Positions 56,541 through 64,000 of a stretch of 64,000 nucleotides of DNA are shown in pieces; within the stretch, counting starts at the first letter, position 1; every line of letters begins with the position of its first letter. Source of the DNA: Sutcliffiella horikoshii (GTDB taxonomy: Bacteria; Bacillota; Bacilli; Bacillales; Bacillaceae_I); the NCBI RefSeq assembly GCF_008180725.1, contig NZ_VTEV01000001.1, forward strand, positions 372,001 to 436,000, given 5' to 3'. The translations under genes and the position numbers were made by a program. The notes beneath the pieces were generated by a model, which was not told the origin of the DNA, ran no database searches, and was given only the letters and a program-made list of their open reading frames with translations.

Positions 56541-56667
56541 GCTGTTGATTTCCGCAAATGGCTTCGCTTTCCTAGGGGCAGTGCTTGAGCCTCCTCGCAA
56601 CGCTTGAGGGGTCTCAAGCTACCGCTATCTTCCTCAGGAGTCTTCGCCTTTTGCTCCAATCAACAGC
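56541..56667 (+). repeat. Dispersed palindromic repeat R4 (left arm of an inverted pair)
   Basis: Same family as at 19181, bounded by GCTGTTGATT and CAATCAACAGC. It forms the left arm of a ~338-bp composite with the copy at 56757. Confidence 0.93.
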
Positions 56668-56756
56668 TATAGATCACGAGAACAAAAAGTAAATGCTTAT
56701 TCAGTTAACCTGGTTAGATACCTTATAAAACCTTTAGGTGAATGAAGTAACATTCT

Positions 56757-56880
56757 TGATTAGAGTGGCAGGCGCGTATACACCCGCGGGAGGAAGGGAC
56801 AGGTGAAACCCCTGTAGCGTTGAGAGGAGGCTCACGGACCGCCCGCAGGCACGCCAAGCGCGTGGAACGGAAATCACCGT
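56757..56880 (-). repeat. Dispersed palindromic repeat R6 (right arm, inverted)
   Basis: Inverted relative of the family, reading TTGATTAGAGTGG...GGAACGGAAATCA. Contains CCCGCGGGAGGAAGGGACAG and GAGGAGGCTCACGGACCGCC. A linker of ~90 bases separates it from the left arm. The 56519-56931 space holds only this composite. Confidence 0.88.
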
Positions 56881-56931
56881 ATATTGCTTAACGAAAAAAA
56901 GAAGCTACAATTTATGCAGCTTCTTTCTTTG

Positions 56932-57384
56932 TTAGCTTGCTTTACATCCACAACCGCCGCCAGAGCCACAGCCGCCACCGCAGCTTGATAGGGAATCGAA
57001 GAATGGGTTACCAGTTGGCACTTTAACGTTGGTAGAAACTGCCTGCCCTATCATCACACTAATCTCATCAAGGGTTTTTTGAATGGCATCTTCAGCTTGT
57101 TTAAAAGCATGGATGGTTTCGTGGAGATCCACTTTACGTTTCAACTCCCGTGTTTCTAGGGTTACTTTGCGATAATCGGGGTGATACTTTCCGAATCGCT
57201 GAACTTCCTCATATCTTTCTTTTATAGAATCGAATGCACGGATAAGCTCCTGTGCTTCTTCGTCATGTTGTAAATTATATAAACAGCGATGATAGTCTTC
57301 AGCAAGTTCGGACTGCCAAATCATTTTCGCTAATTCTTCTGCTTTTTCAACCATTTGAACATGCTCAAAAGTTGCAATCATCAT
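56932..57384 (-). CDS. ylbF: YlbF (RicF), Fe-S-linked RNA-processing regulator
   Basis: A 150-aa protein of the YlbF/YmcA family; in B. subtilis RicA-RicF-RicT form an Fe-S complex that governs mRNA processing by RNase Y and promotes biofilm, competence and sporulation. The helical body carries FGKYHPDYRKVTLETRELKRKVDLHE. The tail GNPFFDSLSSCGGGCGSGGGCGCKAS holds four cysteines, the expected cluster ligands. GGAGGTGTATTCG precedes the ATG at 57384; the next ATG is an alternative. Confidence 0.94.
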   Translation of the reverse strand: MMIATFEHVQMVEKAEELAKMIWQSELAEDYHRCLYNLQHDEEAQELIRAFDSIKERYEEVQRFGKYHPDYRKVTLETRELKRKVDLHETIHAFKQAEDAIQKTLDEISVMIGQAVSTNVKVPTGNPFFDSLSSCGGGCGSGGGCGCKAS

Positions 57385-57448
57385 CGAATACACCTCCAAA
57401 TCCATCATACCATGTTTTTCTAGAGATGTATAATACCCAAAGTGGCGA

Positions 57449-57874
57449 TTAAATTTCTACCTGGATTGTCTGTTCTACGCCGTATTCCGTCTCATCATTA
57501 TGGAGCAATTTGACGGTCAAATTATGGTCTCCTTTTGGTACGCCTTTAAGGATGAATGCACCTTTTGTGAAGCTTCCCCATTTTTTATTATCTACGTAGA
57601 CAACAACCTGACCTTCACCTTGTTTTTTAGTCCCGCTTTTCTCTTTAAATTCAAAATTTGGTGTAATAATACATTCAAGATAGATGTCCTGATCTTTCAC
57701 GGAATGATGCAAGGTCATGGAGATATCTTTATTATTTGATGTTGTATTTGTAGAAATGACCTCGACCACCTCAACTTCTGTTGCTGCTTCACTCTCGGGC
57801 TTTTGTTGATCTTCTTTACAGCCTCCAAGCACAAGTATTAACAGACAGATCATAAGCAACATTGATTTTTTCAT
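57449..57874 (-). CDS. Uncharacterised lipoprotein
   Basis: A 141-aa protein with a type II signal peptide: MKKSMLLMICLLILVLGGCKED, lipobox LGGC with the cysteine at residue 19. The mature part is acidic at first, then beta-strand rich (GQVVVYVDNKKWGSFTKGAFILKGVPKGDHNLTVKLLHND), looking like a small extracytoplasmic Ig-like domain. It is the sort of protein LspA would process. Function not recognised. Confidence 0.82.
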   Translation of the reverse strand: MKKSMLLMICLLILVLGGCKEDQQKPESEAATEVEVVEVISTNTTSNNKDISMTLHHSVKDQDIYLECIITPNFEFKEKSGTKKQGEGQVVVYVDNKKWGSFTKGAFILKGVPKGDHNLTVKLLHNDETEYGVEQTIQVEI

Positions 57875-57985
57875 ATTTTTTGCTCCTTTCTAGTATTGCT
57901 ATTTGTATAGTTTGAGAAAGGAGGATATATTCTATTCTAATTAAAAAATACGCCCACATTTAAGTGGTGCGCTTGAATTTCAAAT

Positions 57986-58225
57986 TTAGTCCATATTCTT
58001 CATTGTTTGAAACATATGAACCATCATAGAAGCCATTTGAACGGAGTTTTGAAACTTCTCCACTTTATGAGGAATCGTTTGCTTATAATAATGCATGGAG
58101 GATAACTCAAAGTCGTTAAGCTTCTCTGGATTTCTAGTTAGCGTTCGATACCATATAGGTTGTTCACGTAAGTAACTTTTTAACGTTTTCTTTTTTTGGA
58201 TATATTCATAGACGTCTTTTCTCAT
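57986..58225 (-). CDS. ylbE: YlbE-like protein
   Basis: A 79-aa protein of the YlbE family: MRKDVYEYIQKKKTLKSYLREQPIWYRTLTRNP, then HYYKQTIPHKVEKFQNS. No function known. It directly follows ylbD in one operon (15 bases). The start at 58225 fits the family; an ATG three codons earlier is possible. Confidence 0.88.
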   Translation of the reverse strand: MRKDVYEYIQKKKTLKSYLREQPIWYRTLTRNPEKLNDFELSSMHYYKQTIPHKVEKFQNSVQMASMMVHMFQTMKNMD

Positions 58226-58240
58226 TTGCCTCATCCATTC

Positions 58241-58633
58241 CTAGTCTTTTCGAAACGAAAACGGATTTTTCACTCCTTGGGTTGGGGAACTGCCTTTAGT
58301 TGAATTTGGTATGAACTGTTGAATTAACTGCTGAATATTGCCTATAGCAGAATTGACATTTGTCAGATGATACTGCATCTGGTTCACATCCATCTTTTTC
58401 AAAGATTGCAGCAGTTGAGGAATAACATCGGATTTTTTTTCTGTTTTCTCCTCTTGTGTTTCGTCATCACGGAAACTTTTCCAGCTCTCGTCCTCTTCCC
58501 CTAGCAGATACCATTCCTCAAACAAATCTTGCCAGGTCTTTTTCTTGCTCTTGACTTCTTGTGAAAGCTTTGGATGTCTTTTTACAAAGTCTTTGAACTT
58601 TTCAATGCTAGGATGTTTTTGATTTGTTGCCAT
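58241..58633 (-). CDS. ylbD: Spore coat protein YlbD
   Basis: A 130-aa hydrophilic protein matching the YlbD coat family: HPSIEKFKDFVKRHPKLSQEVKSKKKTWQDLFEEWYLLGEED, then a helical region and a Ser/Pro-rich tail. Expected in the spore coat, made in the mother cell. GAGGAGAGGGG sets the start. The product ends FSFRKD. Confidence 0.9.
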   Translation of the reverse strand: MATNQKHPSIEKFKDFVKRHPKLSQEVKSKKKTWQDLFEEWYLLGEEDESWKSFRDDETQEEKTEKKSDVIPQLLQSLKKMDVNQMQYHLTNVNSAIGNIQQLIQQFIPNSTKGSSPTQGVKNPFSFRKD

Positions 58634-58771
58634 TCTCTCACCCCTCTCCTCGTTATTATGCCTAGTTTATTTTATTTGGAAAAAGTAAAAGCGTTCGCCT
58701 ATTTTTCTTTTCTTCCTTGTCCTCCCTTGATAAGATGAAGGTAGACTTTTTCGAGAAAGAAGGACAGAGTA

Positions 58772-59257
58772 ATGGATATTAAGCAACAATGGAACCACTT
58801 TTTATCAGATGCTACGGAGGAGGAAAAACATGTAGCTTCCTTATATTTAAAGAGCATCGAACGAATAAGAAACGGTTCGAACAGTACACACATCGGGGCA
58901 CTTATGGAAATCAACAGTGAATTTCAAGAGCCAGATACTTTAACCATGACGATCCCTAACACCGAACTTCTTCAGAACTCATTAGATATTTTACACGGAG
59001 GTTTAACGGCGACATTGCTTGACTCTGCTATGGGTACGCTTGCTTTCAAGTTAATCCCAGAAGACAAAGCTGCAGTTACGACTGAAATGAAAGTAAATTA
59101 CGTAGCAAAAGGCGTTGGGGATCATTTTACATGTGTGGCTTCAGTGATTCATAAAGGAACAAAGTTATTGGTGATGGAAGGCAAAGTCTATCGGAGTGAT
59201 GGTGTTTTGATTGCCCATGCAACAGGCAGTTTTTTTGTTATTCCAAAAAGAACCTAG
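58772..59257 (+). CDS. PaaI-type hotdog-fold thioesterase
   Basis: A 161-aa hotdog protein. The catalytic signature is DILHGGLTATLLDSAMGTLAF, with the HGG loop and the helix that follows, and the beta strands AAVTTEMKVNYVAKG and LLVMEGKVYRSDGVLIAHATGSFFV. Likely hydrolyses an acyl- or aryl-CoA thioester. An AGAAGGA site precedes the ATG at 58772. Divergent from ylbD. Confidence 0.9.
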   Translation: MDIKQQWNHFLSDATEEEKHVASLYLKSIERIRNGSNSTHIGALMEINSEFQEPDTLTMTIPNTELLQNSLDILHGGLTATLLDSAMGTLAFKLIPEDKAAVTTEMKVNYVAKGVGDHFTCVASVIHKGTKLLVMEGKVYRSDGVLIAHATGSFFVIPKRT

Positions 59258-59271
59258 AAAGGAAGGGTGAA

Positions 59272-59643
59272 TTGGTTACTGCCATCGTTATCCCTATTCT
59301 AATTGGTTATTTTTATTGGATCACTAAAAAAGAGACTAAGAAACAGAAAGAGCGTTGGAAGAACCTCTCACTCGTCCCTTCTGAAGCTAGATTGGTAGGG
59401 AACCTCCTGTCTATACATACAGAAAACAAACGGTTTTATCATCAACTGTATATACTGGAGACCATTTGTCTGATACAAAATGATTATGGACTTACAACAG
59501 TTGTTTATAGGCAGCCATTTACTCCTACAAGTAACCCTCCTTCATTTAGTAAAGGTGATCAATTACAGATTGTTGGAAGCTGGGATGGTGAAGTTTTTCT
59601 AGCAGGCGATATGAAAGTAGTGAACAGAAAAAGGCAGCCTTGA
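59272..59643 (+). CDS. Uncharacterised membrane-anchored protein
   Basis: A 123-aa protein starting at a TTG with GGAAGGGTGAA upstream. One N-terminal span (MVTAIVIPILIGYFYWI) is followed by a basic stretch (KKETKKQKERWKNLS) and a soluble beta-rich domain. Fourteen bases after the thioesterase gene, so likely co-transcribed. I do not recognise the family. Confidence 0.7.
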   Translation: MVTAIVIPILIGYFYWITKKETKKQKERWKNLSLVPSEARLVGNLLSIHTENKRFYHQLYILETICLIQNDYGLTTVVYRQPFTPTSNPPSFSKGDQLQIVGSWDGEVFLAGDMKVVNRKRQP

Positions 59644-59663
59644 ATGACTGTCTTTTTTATGTT

Positions 59664-60725
59664 CTACCATGTTTCTATAAAATTTTGTGTATAATATTTC
59701 TCCTTCACTCCTACACCAAGGTGGGTAAATCTTGGATTTAATAACGTATTCCTGTGCCCTTCACTATTTAACCAGCCTTCCACTGCAGCAACTCCGTCCA
59801 CATACTTTGCAGCGATATTTTCCCCAGCCAATCGAAAAGGGACTTCTCCTAATGTAAGTCTATCAGTCAAGTTTCCTTTTGTGGGTGATGTATGAGAAAA
59901 ATAGTCTTCCTCCATCATATCTTTACTATGTAAGTATGCAACCCCTGCTGTATCTTCATCCCATTCTACTGGTGATAGCTCAAAGCGATGTCTAATAATA
60001 TTTGTAAAGTCAATAATCTGCTTTGCATCCCCTTCCTCGACCCTTGCCCATTCTTCCTCGCTTAACTCTTTTGGTTCGACTAATGGACCTCTATATAAAA
60101 GTTCATAAGGGCGTTGTTTAATCAGAGTAGAGATGTCCATGTAGCGAACACTTGAAAGAGTTTGTTCAAAATTATCAAAATATAACTGCACATAGAAGTC
60201 TTCCACTTTAAGCAAAGGTCTTGTTTTCAATTCTTCTTCTTTTAACTGAAAACGATAAGAACCTTCTTCATGGGAAACTGTCAAATCATTTGAAAAGTTG
60301 TATGTATCATTCAACTCATCGTAAGATTGCCCTACATTAAACAGTTCATTTTCACTTTCACTTCCTGTACTAAAAATCGTGACGACCTTCCCCTCACTCA
60401 CGCCAAATTGCATATAATTCTCCAAATTCTCATTATAAATCCACCATTCGTAATCATAGGAGGACAGATCCTTTCTAACCGGTTCTCCTAGCTTGTCCAA
60501 TAAGACTTGTGAATCCTCCCCCATAAAAGAGGCTAGACCGCCTATCTCTTGATTCATTTGAATTTCAGATTGTACGAAAGCTTTGTCTTCTGATTGTCTT
60601 TGCTCTGTGGCAATTTGGCCAGTTAATGGTTGTTCTGTAATAAGCTGTTCCAATTCATGCGGTTCAACATTAACAAACAAATATAAACAAAATGCAATAA
60701 ATAGCAAAAAGAATAATCCCCTCAT
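59664..60725 (-). CDS. ylbC: CAP-domain (SCP/PR1) secreted protein YlbC
   Basis: A 353-aa extracytoplasmic protein: an N-terminal signal anchor (MRGLFFLLFIAFCLYLFV), a middle CAP-associated domain (about residues 70-215, MGEDSQVLLDKLGEPVRKDLSSYDYEWWIY) and a C-terminal CAP domain with AVAYLHSKDMMEEDYFSHTSP-type and GENIAAKY...WLNSEGHRNTLLNPRFTHLGVG. Active-site-like His and Glu of the CAP fold are kept. GGGAGGG lies ten bases before the ATG at 60725. Role unknown. Confidence 0.92.
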   Translation of the reverse strand: MRGLFFLLFIAFCLYLFVNVEPHELEQLITEQPLTGQIATEQRQSEDKAFVQSEIQMNQEIGGLASFMGEDSQVLLDKLGEPVRKDLSSYDYEWWIYNENLENYMQFGVSEGKVVTIFSTGSESENELFNVGQSYDELNDTYNFSNDLTVSHEEGSYRFQLKEEELKTRPLLKVEDFYVQLYFDNFEQTLSSVRYMDISTLIKQRPYELLYRGPLVEPKELSEEEWARVEEGDAKQIIDFTNIIRHRFELSPVEWDEDTAGVAYLHSKDMMEEDYFSHTSPTKGNLTDRLTLGEVPFRLAGENIAAKYVDGVAAVEGWLNSEGHRNTLLNPRFTHLGVGVKEKYYTQNFIETW

Positions 60726-60921
60726 TTCTCTTTTCCCTCCCTTTTCTATCATTATATTTACTAGATTTACTTTCATTCACGATTTTACGTTTTAATAGAC
60801 AATAGTAGATTTATTCTATCTATACCCTATAAAAGTAGAATGAATACTTTTGTTATAACATAAATAAACCGGTTAATAATCAACCGGTAATTTTAAAGAA
60901 TTTAGTTATTGGTACTGCGCC

Positions 60922-61048
60922 GCTGTTCCTTTCCGCAAATGGCTTCGCTTTCCGCGGGACGGTGCTTGAGCCTCCTCTCTTCGTTGCGGGGTCTCAAGCT
61001 ACCGTTACTCCCCCGCTGGAGTCTACGCCATTTGCTCCAATACACAGC
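60922..61048 (+). repeat. Dispersed palindromic repeat R5 (left arm of an inverted pair)
   Basis: Family member starting GCTGTTCC and ending ACACAGC. With the inverted copy at 61134 it forms a ~340-bp composite like that at 56541-56880. Between 60726 and 60921 I see only AT-rich sequence. Confidence 0.92.
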
Positions 61049-61133
61049 TAGTAAGTCATTAAAAGAAACTTCAAGGGTACTTTAATAACTCTGTTAGGTC
61101 GTCTTTTTGACCTATGGTGAATGAAGTAACCTT

Positions 61134-61262
61134 GTTGATTAGAGTGGAAGGCGCGAAGACGCCCGCGGGAGGAAGGGACAGGTGAGACCCCGCAGGCGAA
61201 GCCGAGGAGGCTCACGGACCGCCCGCAGGCAAGCGAAGCGCCTGGAACGGAAATCAACAGCG
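61134..61262 (-). repeat. Dispersed palindromic repeat R7 (right arm, inverted)
   Basis: Inverted family member, GTTGATTAGAGTGG to GGAAATCAACAGC, separated from R5 by ~86 bases that share GGTGAATGAAGTAAC with the other composite. It ends 13 bases from the ylbB stop. Confidence 0.92.
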
Positions 61263-61275
61263 TACTATGTTTAGG

Positions 61276-61689
61276 TTATTTTTCTGAAATATCACTAAGC
61301 GCATCTCCAGCTTGGTCGTCTGAGTAATCCCTAACAGCCAAATCTCCTAGTGATACTATTCCGATCAACTGCCTATTTTCCACTACAGGCAATCTTCGGA
61401 CTTGATGTTCTGCCATTAGATGAGAAGCCTCTGCAATAGAAGTATCAGGACCAATGGTAATTAAGTGGTCGCTCATTACATTTGTTACTGAATTAGAACC
61501 TGGATGTTTTTCTGCTATACCTCGGACAACTAGGTCCCTATCAGTGATCATTCCCAATAGCTGTCCATTTTCCACAATTGGGATGGCCCCTACATTCAGA
61601 TCCTTCATTTTTGTTGCAACTTCGAACACATTATCCAATGGGGTGCAACAATCTACATTCGTCGTCATAACATCTCTTACCGTTTGCAT
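61276..61689 (-). CDS. ylbB: Tandem CBS-domain protein YlbB
   Basis: A 137-aa protein made of two CBS domains (about residues 7-60 and 70-125): MQTVRDVMTTNVDCCTPLDNVFEVATKMKDLNVGAIPIVE, then VMSDHLITIGPDTSIAEASHLMAEHQVRRLPVVENRQLIGIVSLGDL. Such proteins bind adenine nucleotides and sense energy state; the partner is unknown. GGAGG lies upstream of the ATG. Matches ylbB by place, between ylbC and ylbA. Confidence 0.9.
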   Translation of the reverse strand: MQTVRDVMTTNVDCCTPLDNVFEVATKMKDLNVGAIPIVENGQLLGMITDRDLVVRGIAEKHPGSNSVTNVMSDHLITIGPDTSIAEASHLMAEHQVRRLPVVENRQLIGIVSLGDLAVRDYSDDQAGDALSDISEK

Positions 61690-61711
61690 TTTTTTCTACC
61701 TCCGATTTATT

Positions 61712-61867
61712 TCATACATAGCTGTCCACTATTTTGAAGAGGATAAAGGTATCTTCTTCTACAACATTAGGTTCACCATTTTCTACAAAATCATGAATTT
61801 TTCCAAAAAACTTATCTGGACCAGCCTGAGATTGAGAACCTTTTATTGAAAGTTGTCCGCTTTCGTA
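61712..61867 (-). pseudogene. Start-less open frame, probable gene remnant
   Basis: An open frame of 51 codons lies upstream of ylbB on the same strand and ends in a TGA. The last part reads protein-like (GKIHDFVENGEPNVVEED, then TFILFKIVDSYV), but a TAG stop precedes it and no usable start codon with a ribosome site occurs. It may be the 3' end of a lost gene. Confidence 0.35.
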
Positions 61868-61931
61868 CTATTATAAAACAGGGAGCATACTTTATTTAGT
61901 TTCACAGTGATAGAAAAAGGAGTGTACATAC

Positions 61932-62288
61932 ATGAAAATTGAGAATACAGGCTTTGAAAATGAAAGAGTGGAATTATCCCGTTTTACAGACATCATGGAG
62001 GACTTAGGTTTTGACCTTGCCGGTCAATGGGACTATGAGCGAGTAACCTATGACAGAAAATTTGAAACAAAAGAAGGCACATTCTACCTTCGTTTACAAG
62101 GTTATGCTGTAGAAGGTGATATTGGTGGTTCACATGCTATCATTAACTTGATGACACCACTTTTAGGTAAGCATTATTATCCACATGGTGTGGAGTATGG
62201 AGAAGGCGAAACATTTCCTTCAAATATAGTATCTACTTCAACTTCTTTATTAAAACAAGCTAAAGAACGTATGGATACAATTAAATAA
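61932..62288 (+). CDS. ylbA: YugN-like family protein YlbA
   Basis: A 118-aa soluble protein of the YugN-like family: MKIENTGFENERVELSRFTDIMEDLGFDLAGQWDYERVTYDRKFE, then YLRLQGYAVEGDI. No known function. AAAGGAGTG precedes the ATG. Divergent from ylbB. Confidence 0.88.
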   Translation: MKIENTGFENERVELSRFTDIMEDLGFDLAGQWDYERVTYDRKFETKEGTFYLRLQGYAVEGDIGGSHAIINLMTPLLGKHYYPHGVEYGEGETFPSNIVSTSTSLLKQAKERMDTIK

Positions 62289-62317
62289 TTCAAATGAGTT
62301 CTCAAGGTGAATTGCAG

Positions 62318-62698
62318 TCATAACGGGCTTGCTTCACCTTTTTTCTTTAAACTTTGTTTGATCCATATATGATCAACGTGAATATTTATTTCAGATACTG
62401 TCTCACCGGTAATGACTTCAATTTCTTTTTTAATCAATGCTTGTAGTTCCTTGCATTTTTGTGGAATACACTTGTTGTATACGACAGCAACAAAAAGCTC
62501 GATGCGTAGCTTATTTTCATCATTTTGATTAATCACTGCATGATTGATTTGGTCTCTATTTATGAAAGAGTACAATTTACCTACCGACCGTGGTGGGAGA
62601 AGTTTTATATCACCAATATCTGAAACACAGATAGAAATAACAGTTTGCAGCAGCATATTACTCATCTCTTCCTGTCCTTTCTTCAGTACCAACATCAT
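62318..62698 (-). CDS. Asp23/Gls24-family-like protein
   Basis: A 126-aa protein with the Asp23/Gls24 (DUF322) pattern: ELFVAVVYNKCIPQKCKELQALIKKEIEVITGETVSEINIHVDHI. The family comprises envelope-associated stress proteins. The N-terminal part (VISICVSDIGDIKLLPPRSVGKLYSFINRDQINHAV) is diverged from classic members. AAGGAGG precedes the start; two adjacent ATGs are possible. No neighbour suggests a partner. Confidence 0.75.
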   Translation of the reverse strand: MMLVLKKGQEEMSNMLLQTVISICVSDIGDIKLLPPRSVGKLYSFINRDQINHAVINQNDENKLRIELFVAVVYNKCIPQKCKELQALIKKEIEVITGETVSEINIHVDHIWIKQSLKKKGEASPL

Positions 62699-62909
62699 GT
62701 ATACCTCCTTTTCTCTTTATGGGTTTTATTATTTTATGCTTTTATACTATAACTGTGCTTACTTAACTTTTATTTAATTTTTCCCTTCTAAATATATAAG
62801 AATGTATAATCAGAAACAGTTCTCATATTTATTTTCATACATACTGTTATTTCAATAAAATCCATACTATAATTAATATAGGAGTATGGTAGTAGAAAGG
62901 AGACATCCA

Positions 62910-63968
62910 TTGTCAACGCTGTTTAGTATACGAACACTTTTTATACTCATTATTATTGCTGTAATAGCAATAATTGCATTTTTTATATTGCCTGTATCAA
63001 TTCCCATCATCATTGCTTTGATTACTGCAATGTTTCTTGAACCTCTTGTGAGGCTTTTACAAGCAAGAGCGAAACTACAAAGAAACCTTTCTGTTTTCAT
63101 CGTTTTTCTTTTGTTTTTGACTAGTATCGGGATTGTAGGGTATTTTCTAACAACAAAAGTAATTACAGAAGGTATCAACTTGGTTGAGAATGCCCCTTCT
63201 TACATAAATGAAGTGAACAGGGTATGGCGTGATTTTCAATCAGATATGAATAATGCTTCTGAAGATCTTCCGCCTGAATTTGTTACTGAAATCAGCCTGC
63301 AAGTAGACAAATTTCTTTATGAATTGAGAATATATTTGACAGATTTGTTTAATATACAGAATATCAAGAGTATTTTCACAAATATTCCAAATTATTTGGT
63401 CAGTTTCATTGTCTACCTGATTGCCCTTTTCCTATTTTTAATTGATATGCCTCGCTTAAAAGCGGGTCTTTATTCACACCTTAAAGAAGAAACGGCAGCC
63501 AAAGTAAAATTCATGAGTTCAAGATTATCTTATGTTGTATTTGGTTTCTTTAAAGCACAATTCCTTGTCAGCGTCATTATATTTTTCGCCAGCTTGATTG
63601 GATTGTTATTTATTTCACCCGAGGTAGCTTTACTAATGGCTTTCATTATCTGGGTCATTGATTTCATCCCCATTATTGGTTCCATCGTCATCTTGGGACC
63701 ATGGGCTATATTCCATTTCATTACAGGTGATATCGGACTTGGAACTCAATTGTCCATTTTAGCTGTTGTGCTTTTAGTCATTAGAAGGACTGTTGAACCA
63801 AAAGTTATGGGAAGTCATATCGGACTTTCTCCACTAGCAACATTGATTGCCATGTACCTTGGTTTAAAGCTTCTTGGCATCCTTGGATTTATTGTAGGAC
63901 CATTATTATTGATTGCATTTAATTCGGCACGTGAAGCAGGTATTATTAAACTGAACTTTAAAATATAG
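62910..63968 (+). CDS. AI-2E/YtvI-family membrane permease
   Basis: A 352-aa polytopic protein with about eight spans and the family's C-terminal motif IWVIDFIPIIGSIVILGPWA, then VEPKVMGSHIGLSPLATLIAMYLGLKLLG. Members include AI-2 exporters, Na+/H+ exchangers and YtvI-type proteins in spore formers. I prefer the TTG at 62910, seven bases after AAAGGAG, over the ATG at 62886 which has no site. A CATACTAT box at about 62867 could be a SigE -10 element, weakly supported. Confidence 0.88.
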   Translation: MSTLFSIRTLFILIIIAVIAIIAFFILPVSIPIIIALITAMFLEPLVRLLQARAKLQRNLSVFIVFLLFLTSIGIVGYFLTTKVITEGINLVENAPSYINEVNRVWRDFQSDMNNASEDLPPEFVTEISLQVDKFLYELRIYLTDLFNIQNIKSIFTNIPNYLVSFIVYLIALFLFLIDMPRLKAGLYSHLKEETAAKVKFMSSRLSYVVFGFFKAQFLVSVIIFFASLIGLLFISPEVALLMAFIIWVIDFIPIIGSIVILGPWAIFHFITGDIGLGTQLSILAVVLLVIRRTVEPKVMGSHIGLSPLATLIAMYLGLKLLGILGFIVGPLLLIAFNSAREAGIIKLNFKI

Positions 63969-64000
63969 CATGCAAAAAAGGTGATTGGACTATTGTCCAA

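Overview
The window is chromosomal DNA of an endospore-forming, low-to-moderate GC Firmicute of the family Bacillaceae (Bacillus sensu lato, not B. subtilis itself). The evidence is direct. It carries spoIIGA-sigE-sigG, spoVD, spoVE, ylbJ, an RsfA-type regulator and a YlbD coat protein, and its gene order is that of the B. subtilis pyr-ylm-dcw-ylb chromosome arm, read here in reverse. I do not assign a species.

Layout, left to right, with most genes on the minus strand. Positions 1-5000 hold the pyrimidine operon pyrR-pyrP-pyrB-pyrC-carA (carA cut by the window edge), with three PyrR-type attenuators and a near-consensus sigma-A promoter. Positions 5000-10600 hold rluD-like, lspA, ileS with a T-box leader, and divIVA. 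Positions 10660-14150 hold the ylmH-ylmG-sepF-ylmE-ylmD-ylmC cell-division cluster. Positions 14300-16940 hold sigG, sigE and spoIIGA. Positions 17950-36950 hold the division and cell-wall (dcw) cluster from ftsZ back to mraZ, with the sporulation paralogues spoVD and spoVE inside it. murG is not at its usual place between spoVE and murB. Positions 37250-48470 hold bshC, a DUF3397-like gene, a panE-type reductase, a three-gene biotin-dependent acyl-CoA carboxylase operon, a GNAT gene, a few poorly known genes, an enoyl-CoA hydratase, and the ylbN-rpmF pair. From 48600 to the end is the ylb region: tmcAL, ylbL, ylbK, ylbJ, coaD, rsmD, ylbG, ylbF, ylbE, ylbD, ylbC, ylbB and ylbA, with several uncharacterised genes, ending in an AI-2E/YtvI-type membrane protein.

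The genes fit together as a growth-to-sporulation core: nucleotide supply (pyr), wall precursor synthesis (murE, mraY, murD, murB), septal synthesis and Z-ring control (ftsZ, ftsA, sepF, divIVA, divIB, ftsL, pbpB), and the switch to sporulation (SpoIIGA/SigE, SigG, SpoVD, SpoVE).

The unusual content is between the genes. (i) Four tandem-repeat arrays of different sequence (6458-6840, 17248-17860, 45597-45940, 47579-47690) share a 52-bp period; each unit contains a small palindrome and each array lies just past an intrinsic terminator. A fifth array at 49906-50005 has a 21-bp period. (ii) A dispersed, GC-rich, roughly 130-bp palindromic element occurs seven times, twice as an inverted pair around a shared linker and once inside the ftsA-ftsZ pair. 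(iii) A structured RNA-like segment lies upstream of rsmD (ylbH) with a strong plus-strand terminator. (iv) Several leader structures and operators are visible: sigG and divIB ribosome-site hairpins, MraZ boxes, a cre site, and divergent promoters sharing one -35 box. No CRISPR, prophage, IS transposase, rRNA or tRNA gene was seen.
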